Part shown: positions 47,884 through 58,433 of the stretch, in pieces | How positions within the stretch are numbered: the stretch's first letter is position 1 | Layout of the letters: the number at the start of each line of letters is the position of its first letter | Origin: Tetradesmus obliquus | Lineage: Eukaryota > Chlorophyta > Chlorophyceae > Sphaeropleales > Scenedesmaceae | Assembly: GCA_030272155.1 (NCBI GenBank) | Contig: CP126199.1 | Coordinates: 3,088,501-3,152,500 of the forward strand | Direction of reading: 5' to 3' | Length of the DNA: 64,000 bases | Made by a program: the position numbers and the translations under genes | The notes under the pieces: model-generated | The model's input: the letters and a program-made list of their open reading frames with translations, nothing else | What the model was told of the DNA's origin: nothing | Database searches by the model: none

Positions 47884-49639
47884 TCAGCTGGTGGTTTGCG
47901 CTGTTTGTGAAGGGATCCGCGGGTGGTGTGCGATGTGGGACAGAGGGAAGGGACGTAACACATTCACATCACCACATTGCATTGTGTATGTGGATCATGG
48001 GATCTGCATGCTAGTGATGGCAGGGTGTGCTTTGCCGTTCAGCCACAACAGACCTGGCTTGATTGATTTTGCAGGGAGGCACTAGGTGTTGTGGCGCTAT
48101 GCTTTTCATCTGGCGCTTGCGTGGTTCGCTGCAAGGCAGCCACACAACAGGTGTTGCAGGCTGGCACATATCATGTGCAGGGCATGTGCAGGGCGCAACC
48201 AGCGCGTTTGGGCTAATTAGATGCCATCGCTGTGACGTTCATTGGCTGCTTGATTGATGCATCTCAAAGCCACCTAGCAGAAATAGGATGTGTTTAGCAT
48301 TTTTCAGTGGTTGCTGCAACATGCAACCACGCCAGTACTGTGCACTGCAAACAGACCCCCGTCGCTGCCATAGGCCAACAACATGGCCGATGCAGAAGAC
48401 TGCATGCCTTTCTTGGGTGCTGCAGCAGAGGTGCTCCTGCATATCAAAAGTAAGGCTACAGCTGCGCGGCATGCTGAGAGTTCAGAAACCATAGCACTAC
48501 ACACTTTCACTTTGCAATGCCGTGGTTTTTAGCATGCGCCAGCTGCGCTTGCACTCTGTTGTTAGCATACTCTGCCACAGCGGCATTTCTCTTTGTTTGC
48601 TGCTGTTAAATTGCATGTGCGCATGCTTATATCGGAGTCCCATCAAGGGATTACGTCCTTGATGGCGTAGCGGCAGTTCCTAGCATCAATGGCCGCGTGT
48701 TTTTGTGCGCCTTCAGCAAGTCGCTGTTATGATCAGCGTCCAGCTGTTGGCTCAACCCACCTGTCACAGGCGCGTGCTCTGGCTGCACTGTGCAGCGTTT
48801 GCCGCTGATCGCAGGGCATTCATGTTCAATCTGTGGGCTGTCAGGCAGCAATAGGGCTTTCAGGCAGCAATAGTGCTCTTGTAGTTAGGCTGCATCAACA
48901 TAGCATACGTTTGTAGCTTCGCGCATTGCCGGATGCAAGGAAGCAGGTGATATCTCCTGCATGTAGCGGTGGTGCTTGTGTGTACATCAGTTGCCCGTGT
49001 GGTGCTCTGCAGCTTCAGCTGTAGGGCTTGCATCCTTGAGGGACGCGAGATGCTGAGAGCTGTTGCCAGGCTCTGTCCAGTGTCCTGGGCCCCTTCTGTA
49101 ATAGCCCAAGGGCAATTATGTCAGAGTGCTGGGCAATCGACCGCAATATCAAGATGTTGCTGATGCTACCATACCGCATGGCGCGGCGCCAAATTTTCAC
49201 AGGAGCCAGAGACACCAGCACGGGGGCGGCGTTACAAGCTAGCCGTCAACATTATCAAGCTGACGAGGCGGCTTGGTGGCAAACCTGCCAATGTCAGTGC
49301 CCTTCCCTGTTGAACATCAACCAGGGGTTGGCCTTGCAAATGTAAGCTGGCACCACATGGCATGCACACATACGCACGCTATGCAGCGGCGACAATGTGC
49401 AGAGAACCATCACTCGTCTGCGCGTATGAACTGAGCGTTAACGTTGCAGAGGTGTTGGCCATGCTGCAGCACGCAGCAGCAGGCACATTCCAGTGCCGTG
49501 AACAGACGTCTAGCTGGCCCACTGCAACACCGCTGCTGCCGTCATGGTCGTGCAGATCAGCCTGGCTGTAGCAGAACCGGCTGTGCAGACAGAAGTACGG
49601 CCAACACGCGGCCCGTACTTACTGCAAGTACACAACACA
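47884..49639. other. Spacer between convergent genes
   Basis: About 1.75 kb between the stop codon of the MFS gene (+) and that of the aminotransferase (-). No exon chain, repeat or RNA gene is evident. Short open frames here lack domains. A stem-forming CATCAAGG/CCTTGATG pair occurs near 48644-48663, of unknown meaning. Confidence 0.45.
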
Positions 49640-52600
49640 TCACGCAGGCACAGCGCGTGCTCTCAGTCTGTCAGCAAACACCCCCACCGCCTCCGCTGCT
49701 GCTGTGAGCCGCTCAGCAGGCTGCACCAGCGCAAACCTCACAAAGCCTTCTCCCCCGGGACCAAACCCGCGCCCTGGAGCTAGCGCTACACCCGTCTCTG
49801 CCACTAGCTGCTGGCAAAACTGCAGGTCATCCAGCTGCACGCCCTGCGGCAGCTTCGCCCACACATACATGCCTGCAGGGGCGCGGCACATGCAGCGTGG
49901 CCACAGAAGACAGGGGAAAAATGAGCAACCTGTGATAAAGAAAATGGAGAGCTACAGGCTTACAAGCAGGCACTGAAGAGTCACTGGGATTCGCTTTCAT
50001 GCTCACACTGTGTTTCTATATGCGGTGTACATGCAGGGTTCCGTCGCCTGATGCTAAAGCGAGCCACACAGCACATCACTCACATGCCTGGGGCTCCGGC
50101 AGCTGCCAGCCGTGCTGCCGCAGGTGCTGCACCAGCGCTGCAGCGCGCTGCTGCCACACCGCCGCGTAGTCCCTGACGCGCTGCTGCGGCAGCTGCAGGC
50201 AGGCCACGCCCATGGCCTGGATGCCCAGGTACTGGTTGAAGTCGATGCTGGCCTGCACGGCAATGACAGCAGGAGTGTTGCAGGGCAGTGGCAGCAGATG
50301 TGTTGTACAGGCCAGGTGACAGGCTGTGTATGCCCAGATACTGGTTGAAGTCGATGCTGGCCTGCAGGGGAGAGATGCGGAAAGGACGTGTCTGTGAATT
50401 TCAGTATTTGTCTAGTTACACACCTTCCAGCAATGCTGGATCAGGGAATTCCGCCCTTATGTGTTGGTGGCAGCAGCTGCATTGTGGCGGATGCAGGTGA
50501 CCGGCTGTGTATGCGAGTGTTGGCCTCAAATCAAGCTCTCGTCAGCAAGCGCACTGAATAGCCAGCAGGTACAGCAGGCAAAAAGCCATGTGTGGACCAG
50601 AGGTGCCTATTTCAGCTGGTGCTAGGCGGAGCTGTCAAATACCTAATGCCTGACATGCTCAACCCCTGCATTTGCTTGTGCAGTGCACATGCAAAGCCCA
50701 CCAGGCCGCCGTTCGCCACGGCATACTCTAGCACAATCCCCCACTTTAGACCATACCACACCATACAATCTACCCATCTCACTGCACTGCTTGGCAAGCT
50801 GTACAGCCTCAGCCGCACCTTCACTGCTTCGAGTGCTGCTATTGCCTGCTCATTGCCCAGCGCAAAGCCCAGCCTGAAGCCACCCAGCTGGTAGCTCTTG
50901 GCAAAGCTGAACAGCTCCACGCAGCGGGCCAGCGCGCCAGGCAGCACCAGCGGCGACACAGCAGCATCTCTGTCATACACCTGCGGGTGAGGATGAGGTG
51001 CAGCAGGTGCAGAGGCACATGTGGGAGCTGGGCCAGCGCGCCTGGCAGCGCCAGCGGAGGCACAGCAGCATCCCTGTCATACACCTGCGGAGGTATGTTA
51101 TGAGTGTAGGAGCGCAGCACACAAAGGAGCTGCCTTAATGTTGGATGGAAGCTGGCAAGAGTTGTACCAGGCAGTGTAAGCGAAGATACCACTGCTGCGC
51201 TGACGTCTGGGTACCTGTGAGACATTATGCCAGGTGTTAAATCTTTTGCGTTGGCATGCTGCTTTATGCTGCCAAGCAGCTGAGTATATCAAGCAAGCAA
51301 CATTGCAAGCAGCGCTGCTGTGCGTCACACATGCGCCATGCAGCTGACAACACATACGCCACCTCATCATCAGCAACACATGCAACCAGGAGCAGCAGCG
51401 CCGGCTCACCTGGCACACGTACGGGTTGTCGTGTATCAGCAGCAGGTCATGCTGCTCACAGAAGTGCAGCACACCCCGCCAGAAAGCCTCATCAGCAACA
51501 GCGCCTGTGGGGTTGTTGGGGTAGTTGAGCAGCAGGCAGCTGCAGCGTGCTGCTGCAGCAGGGTCCACCCTATTGAGGTCTGCGAGGTGGGTCTCTGGGT
51601 GCAGCGGGATGTACTGTGGCTGCAGCCCAGCCACTTTGACTGCAAGACCAGCAAAGACAGTGAAGCAGCAGTTGCTGAAGTTTGATATAGATGTTGATTG
51701 GTCCCAATCACCACACGCACTGCATGCTGATGGTTATTCCCCGTAAGCTGTGAGAACAGACAGTTCACGCATGGTAAATACAATTGCACAACTGCGCACC
51801 TGCGAGCAATGCTGTATCTATCGTGCGCACTGCATGCACAGCAACGACACAAACGAGGAAAACGCTGTGCAATCCTCCTACCTGCTCCAAAGTAGGAGGG
51901 GTAGGCCACATCAGTCATGAGGATGCCATCTCCCGGGTCTGCAACTGCCATCAGCAGGTGTGCCAGGCCTTCCTGCGAGCCCACCAAGCTCAGCGCTTGC
52001 GTTTTAGGGTCCAGCTTGAGTTTATATGTGCGGTCAAACCAGTCAACGGCAGCTTGCAGGAGCGGCCTGGTGCCGCTCTTGAGGCAGTACTTGTGGCTGG
52101 CTGGGTCATGCAGTGAGGCCTGCAGGAGATGGGAGCAGCGTGCATCATGCCAATGGGCGGGCAGAGATGAGCAGATAGTAGTCGACATCGCAGCACAGCT
52201 CCAACACCACGGCGAACCATGTGGATGGGCAGAACTTGGGTGTGCTGACTGACTTTGTTCAGCAGAGAGCCCTGAAATCAGCAGGGGTGCAATGGGAGCT
52301 CCTGTGCCTCTGTGCTTTAGCAATATGGCTGTCAGGACTTTACAGCTCCCTCTGCTATGAGCACAGCAAGATGTGCATTGTAGTCACAAAGCACTGCGTT
52401 CCAGTGGCAGCAGGAAGCCGCTGCCTGCAGTGCATGTACACAAGCAAATGCTGCTACTGCTGCTGCTGCTGCTGCCGGTGTAAGCGCATGCACAGTCACC
52501 TGCACAGCCTCAAGTGCCTCTGGGGGCGGCGCCACTGCAGTAGCACAACATCAAATAAATTTAACAACCTGCTAATACTCTAGAGTTATATCATGAATTG

Positions 52601-52822
52601 TCGCATGCCACATGTCAGTTGGTTGGCTTTGAAGGTTGGCAGCAGGGGGCATGGGCAGCCTCCAGGCTACAAATTGCACTGCTTGTCCAAGCACTTACAG
52701 TCGCTGCTTCCCACTGACAGGTCCATGATGTCTTTCCCAGCAGCCCTTGCTGAGGACTTTGCAGCATCCATCACCAAGAAGGCCCCAAACTCAGGTGTGC
52801 GTGCTGAGCGTAGCTTGACCAT
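49640..52822 (-). CDS. PLP-dependent aminotransferase, class I/II (fold type I)
   Basis: Seven exons, transcript order: 52699-52822, 52500-52534, 51882-52119, 51410-51639, 50819-50980, 50084-50252, 49640-49872; 396 residues, a normal length. Recognisable landmarks are DIMDLSVGSSDLAPPP near the N-terminus, SLVGSQEGLAHL, YPSYFG (stacking Tyr region), LLLNYPNNPTG (the Asn that contacts PLP), HDNPY, and SFAKSY with the Schiff-base lysine at about 237. The C-terminal MYVWAKLP and FVRFALV blocks are those of cyanobacterial and plant LL-diaminopimelate/aspartate aminotransferase-like enzymes. Substrate is undecided between aspartate, alanine and LL-diaminopimelate. No clear transit peptide precedes MVKLRSARTPEF, so it could be cytosolic, or an upstream exon is missing. 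Exon edges are duplicated in introns 4 and 5. The gene diverges from the photolyase with a 525-bp spacer. Confidence 0.9.
50326..50361 (-). repeat. Upstream copy of the 5' end of aminotransferase exon 6
   Basis: The acceptor and first ~35 nt of exon 6 (ASIDFNQYLGI) recur almost perfectly about 110 bp upstream of the real exon start at 50252. Confidence 0.9.
51030..51214 (-). repeat. Two upstream copies of the 5' end of aminotransferase exon 5
   Basis: About 51030-51084 repeats the start of exon 5 with its acceptor (VYDRDAAVPPLALPGALAQ against VYDRDAAVSPLVLPGALAR). About 51165-51214 holds an older, diverged version readable as YPDVSAAVVSSLTLPG. Both lie upstream of the intact exon (50819-50980). 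Confidence 0.8.
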
Positions 52823-53347
52823 GGTGTTCTAGCCTGACTGCAAGTTGGACAGCTGTCCTGCTGCCTACTAGGTAGGTGCTGCTGGCGTGCGGCTACCGCT
52901 GCGTGATCACTAAAAAATAAGTTGATGAAACCAGCAAGCCAGGTGCCTGTCAGCACAGGTGCGGGCTGCTGCTACTGCTGCTGCTGGTATTGCTGGCAGC
53001 ACTACAAGGCAGCCGGCTACAAAGCGATACACAAGGTTAAATCAGAAGTATTCTGATGCTTGACATGCACGAATCGCACAGTTGACCCGTGTTCTGCCGG
53101 TGCGGTGTTCTAGGGGTTGTCATCTTTTTGATTTCTGCATGAGTCCGCCTGCCGATACTCACGGTCTTACTTGAGTTATTTCGCACAACTTCAAAATCCA
53201 CCTCAGGATCACCTGCAAGTTTGTGACAGTGTGTGGCAAAGGGTTATCCTGGCGCCTGTGAGTCCTTCTATCATATATCTTCGTCAAAAGCTTTTGTTAA
53301 GGCCTCAAACCTTCTTCAGACGCAGCGCAAGGCTGCTTTGCTCGGCC
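52823..53347. promoter_or_regulatory. Divergent spacer between aminotransferase and photolyase
   Basis: Only 525 bp separate the two start codons, so promoters of both genes must share it unless further 5' exons exist. The part near 53040-53300 is AT-richer than its surroundings. No specific element is identified. Confidence 0.45.
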
Positions 53348-56300
53348 ATGCCGCAGAGCAAGGGGCAGAAGAACTCGATCATCTGGTTCCGCAAGGTGCA
53401 CTGACCGTGACCATGCACATGTGGTCAATTTTATGTTTGAAACCCAGCTTTATCGATAGCCGCAGTCGCAGCCCAGCACTAAACCTATTGTGCGCCAGCC
53501 CGTGGCCAGCCTGTGGCTGTACTGCATGCCTCATGTGGCCCACAACAACCGTGCAGTAGGGGCCTGGCAAAGCTACAACGTTCCCCTAAGCTGTGCATAC
53601 GCTAACAGAAACTGATGTTCTACCTGGTTCTTTGTTGCAGGGCCTGCGAGTGCATGACAACCCTGCGCTGATCGAGGCTTGCAGGGATGCCCAGCATGTG
53701 TACCCCATCTTCATCATCGATCCTCACTTCCTGCACAACAGCAGCTACAACAGCAGCTACAAGTAAGTTGACGCCCATATTCTTCTTCCAAATCCATTGT
53801 AACCTGCTGCCAGTTATCATATCAGCTGTGGTAGAAGCACATGGCATGGGCACATGGAGGGCATGCATCCCAAGTTACAAAAGTGTTGTTGCTGTGTTCT
53901 TGCTGCTGCAGGGTTGGCGTCAACAGGTACAACTTCCTGTTGGAGTGCCTGACTGACCTGGACCAGAGGTGAGCTTTGGCACCTCGGGGTGGCTTGCAGG
54001 AACAGCCTGTTTTTGAGGGCTTGCAGGAACAGGGCGGGCCCAGCTAGCTGTGTGCAGTGCGCTGCATGGCGCCCTGTGCAGGGCGCAGGAAGAGCACGGA
54101 GATCACAGCTGTTTTCTGGAATGGCTCATGCCCACTAGGGCAGCATCATCGTCGCCAGCGCCAGCCCTTATGTATCTGTCTCTGGTTGTGTACGAAGTTC
54201 AGTGCACAAACCAGTGTGGTTTGTCTGACACTGCGCTGCTGCCTGTGTGCTGTGTATAGCGGACTCCTCTATTGTTACTGTTGTTTTCCAACCTACAGGA
54301 ACTCAGTGTTCAACAGCCTTTAACGCCTGTGTTACATGCCTTGTGCTGCTCTCGGTGTGCAGCCTGAGGGCTCTGGGCTCTCAGCTGCTGGTGCTGCGGG
54401 GCACCCCGCAGGATGTCTTCCCACGCATCTTCAAGGTGCGGAACACATCATTAACACATTATTTTTCATTCATCGAAATATCTGCCCTGAAGCATATCCA
54501 CCACAATGCTGCTGAGGTTGTGTGCTGTGCAGCTGGCTTGAGTAGGCAGCATCAGGTTTGTATGTTAGTGTTTCGTAGCACATTGAGCTGGAGTGCTTGT
54601 AACAGCGCTGGGGTGTGCCAGCTTGCCGGAGCAGCTACGGGCTGCTTGCCGCCAGACTTGACATGAAATCAGAATCATGTCCAGGCTGCTGCCCTGATGT
54701 CGTGTGCCTGCTGCAGCTGTCCGCTGAGTAATCATGTATGCGTGTTGTGTTGCGCTTGCTGCATCATGCTGTTGTTCTGATGCGTGTGTTCACCCTGTTG
54801 TGGCTCGTGGTGCCAGGACCCACGTGTAAATAACATACTCTCTTTTAAAAATGCTTGCAGGAGTGGGATGTGCAGCAGCTGTGCTACGAGGTGGACGTGG
54901 AGCCCTATGCCAAGAGCAGGGATGCTGCTGTTGGTCAGCTGGCTGCTGCTGCAGGCGTGGCTGTGTCTGCAAGCGTTAGCCACACGCTGTATGTGAGTGG
55001 CTGCGAGGGTGATGTATATTTATGGCTTGATCATTTCGCAACTTGGGTTCGGAGGGCATCATGCTGGTGCTGCAGCCCGTGCGTCTTGCCTGACTTCAAT
55101 CAAGAAGGATCATTGATGTTGGCCGGCTGCAGGTGTCTGCAAGCAACCTGTTGTTTGCTAGCAAGGCAGTCAATGCGTTGCTTTTTGGTTTGTGGCAGGA
55201 ACCTTAGCTGAAACGAGCATCGCCTGCGTGCTTAACCTCCTGCCTGCTTTCTGCAACCACCCTTGCTGCAACAGGACACGGACGTGCTGCTGCGAGCAGC
55301 AGGCGGCAGGGCCCCGCAGACCATGCAGGCCTTCACCAAGCTCATCGACAAGGTGGGGGATCCCCCTGCGCCGCTGCCGGCACCTGCAAGCTTGCCACCC
55401 CCTGGGCCTGTGGCAGAGGCCGTCACGAGTGTGCCCACACTGACAGAGGTCGGGTACCAGCAGCAGCCCACTACAGTGTTCAAGGTGAGGCAGGCGGCAG
55501 GCATGGTGGCGTGCTGTTGTGAGGCGTGATCAAGGTCCTCCTGGCATGTCTGCTTGGCCTGTTCCCAGCCACACACCTGTGTGTCAGCTGTAATCTGGCA
55601 GTGCTCTGTGCGTCTTAACACCACGGCTGGTTCAAAACTGTGCTATGTAAGGCTAACAGCTGCTGCCTTTCTGCTGCTTTTTTGTCCGCAGGGCGGTGAG
55701 AGCCAGGCGCTGGTGCGCTTGGGCGACTACCTGGCAGATGCCAAGTGGGTCTGTGCTTTCGAGAAGCCCAAGACAGACCCCTCGGCCTTCGTGCGGCCCG
55801 CCACCACCGTGCTGAGCCCCTACCTCAAGTTTGGCTGCCTGTCGCCGCGGCTGTTCCACGCTCGGCTCATGGCGGTGTACAGGGGGGCCAAGGGCGTGCA
55901 CAGCAAGCCGCCGGTGTCGCTGCGCGGGCAGCTGCTGTGGAGGGAGTTCTTCTACACGGTGCGTGCAGCACAGTGCATGCTGTTGGGACTGCTTGTGTCA
56001 GAGCCTGCTGTGTATAGGCTGTTTATGTTCCTACGTCATCTCCACGTATGCAACTGGTTATTTAACCCTGCGCAGGCTGCCTGCAAGCTGGCGCTTTTTA
56101 CGCAGCGCTGCATCGCTTGCTGGCAGTGCTGCTATCCAACGTGTGCCCCGTCATCATCATGTCGAGTAGCCGCACCATAGTTACACCAAAGCAGTGATTG
56201 CTACACTCAAGGGCGCCTAGGGAGTAGCCAAATTGCTACACCAAACAGTATTGCTAAACTCAAAGTAGCCTATTACGATGTTAAAACGGCTGTGCTCTGT

Positions 56301-58283
56301 GTGGCTGCAGGTGGGGTCGACCACGCCCAATTTTGACGCCATGGCAGGCAACCCACTGGCCAAGCAGATCCCCTGGGACACCAACCCAGCATACCTGGCA
56401 GCATGGAAGGCAGGGCGCACAGGTGCGGCACGCTGCGATGCTTTGCCCCAACTGCAGGTTGATTGAATGCGTGTCAGCACTTGCTACCTTGCCAGCTTTT
56501 CAGGTGTGCCTGTGTGGCCCGTGCTGCGCTGCCCGGGCGAAAAGGCGCCAACTTGCATGCTGGTGGCCAGCAGCCCCACAACTCTCCTCCGATCCATGAT
56601 CAATCGCAAATAAGATCTGACCCTCCTTGCTCATGCTGCGCCCCTGCTTGCCCATCTGCCTGCCGCCAGGCTACCCCTGGATTGATGCAGCCATGCGGCA
56701 GCTATCGGAGTGGGGCTGGATGCACCACCTGGCGCGGCACAGCGTGGCGTGCTTCCTCACGCGCGGCGACCTGTACATCAGCTGGGAGGCGGGCAAGGCG
56801 GTCTTTGAGGAGCTGCTGCTGGACGCGGTGAGACGGTTGACTTATGTGTGTTTGTTTGGTGTTGATGGTGCGGCGGCACTTGCCGCAAGTTTTACAGAAG
56901 CGGGCGAGGCGGCTTTGAGGAGCTGCTGCTGGGCGCAGTGAGGAGCTGGCCACATCACAGTTTGGTGCTGTTGTTTGTGTGCCTTCTCAAATGCTGTTGC
57001 TGCCGCCTACCTTGAGCCGCCTTAGTGCTTCCATACACTGCGTTATGGCACAATGCTAACGCTGCTGTTGCTGCTGTTCTGCTGTGCTGCTGTTGCTGCT
57101 GCCAGGACCACTTCCTCAACGCCGCCAACTGGATGTGGCTGAGCGCGTCGGCCTTCTTCAACCAGTACTACCGCGTGTACTCGCCCGTCACTTTTGGCAA
57201 GAAGTACGACCCAGAGGGCAAGTTCATCAGGAGGTGCGTGACAAAGGGCATGACTGATCCAGCAGTCGAGCTGTGTACATCCTACTTGTGTAATTTGACT
57301 AAGCAAGAAGTACGACTCAGAGGGCAAGTTCATCAAGAGGTGCGTGCTGAAGGGCATGGCTGTTCCAGCAGATGAGCTCGTTTTGCTTCGATGCAGCAAG
57401 GAGTGCGAACCGGATGGCAAGCCAGCAGGAAGTATCTCCTGAAGTGAGTTGCATAAGCGTGACAGTGTGTCAACATTTGGAAATGCACCATGGCAACCTT
57501 TGTATGAATACTTTGCAAATGTTGCGCTTGAAACTTTCAACTGGTTGAAAGTGTGCACTCCTTGTTGTCCGCAGGTTTGTGCCGGAGCTGGCGCTGCTGC
57601 CCACCAAGTACATCTACGAGCCATGGACTGCGCCGCTGGACGTGCAGCAGCGGTGGGTGCTTATTGCTGATGTTTGTTGATGGGTAATTGGTGGGTTTGC
57701 TTGCTGGCTGTTGGCTTACTCAAGGCGCACCTGTTGCAGATTTGTGCATGTACTGGGGGTGGTCCTGACACTGACGTTGCAACGAACATCCCAATAAGTT
57801 TTGGTTTCAAGGAACATCTTGTTCACAACAAACATTGCCGCATGCTTCTGCAGGTGTGGCTGCATCATTGGCAAGGACTACCCCTTCCCTGTTGTCGACC
57901 ACACCACCATCAGCAAGGTCAACATGGGCCGCATGAAGGCGGCCTACGAGGCCAACCGCGAGGCGGCAGGCGCAGCAGCAGCAGCAGAGGCAGGCAGCGA
58001 CGCAGACGGCAGCAGCGACGCAGAGGTGCTGCCTGCAAGCAACAGCAGCAGCCGGCGCAAGGCAGCAGCGGGTGCAGCTGCAGCAGCTGGTGGCAGCAGA
58101 CGCAGGCCAGCTGCGGTAGCGAAGAGGGGAGGTGCTGCTGCTGCTGCCAAGAAGCAGCGCACGGTGATGGACATGTTTGCAGCGGCAGCAGTGACGGCTG
58201 CTGCGAACGGCAACGGCGTGGCTGCTGGCGTTGCTGCTGCGTGTGGCGTTGACGCGGGGGATGCTGTGGTACCTGAGCTGTGA
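53348..58283 (+). CDS. (6-4) photolyase / animal-type cryptochrome (aCRY-like)
   Basis: Thirteen exons: 53348-53395, 53641-53762, 53912-53968, 54363-54435, 54861-54992, 55275-55484, 55692-55958, 56311-56422, 56670-56827, 57106-57233, 57429-57443, 57575-57652, 57854-58283; 609 residues. The N-terminal photolyase domain starts [16 protein letters not shown]. The FAD domain has [19 protein letters not shown] and [14 protein letters not shown]; the two histidines of the (6-4) repair site are present (about 360 and 364), as are GDLYISWE and [10 protein letters not shown]. This places it with (6-4) photolyases and the Chlamydomonas animal-like cryptochrome, which both repairs DNA and senses light. 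Residues about 490-609 form an Ala-rich basic tail with a PIP-box-like QRTVMDMF (568-575). Exon 11 is a 15-nt microexon. Partial exon copies lie in introns 9 and 10. Confidence 0.93.
56890..57339 (+). repeat. Copies of the 3' ends of photolyase exons 9 and 10
   Basis: About 56890-56937 repeats the end of exon 9 (GGCGAGGCGGCTTTGAGGAG..) and keeps a GTGAGG donor. About 57299-57339 repeats the end of exon 10 (AAGAAGTACGACTCAGAGGG) and keeps GTGCGT. Both are downstream of the intact exons. Confidence 0.87.
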
Positions 58284-58428
58284 GCGGGCAGCAAGGTTGG
58301 TGGCGCTGGCTTTGCAGCGGGACGCTACTTGGCGAAGCAGACCTGTTGCAGTCGCAGCCGGCAGCGGCTGGTGTGTGCAGGTTGTGCTGAGTGGTTATTA
58401 GAATGATGATGAGGAGTGTGGGGTGGCT

Positions 58429-58433
58429 TGTAA
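58429..58433 (+). promoter_or_regulatory. Possible polyadenylation signal of the photolyase gene
   Basis: TGTAA about 146 nt after the stop codon, in the position expected for chlorophyte genes. Confidence 0.45.

Noticed and set aside
52593-52832. Open frame on the + strand ending RSLTMVF
   Set aside because: It is the complement of the first aminotransferase exon, whose minus-strand reading (DIMDLSVGSSDLAPPP) is conserved and in phase with exon 2.
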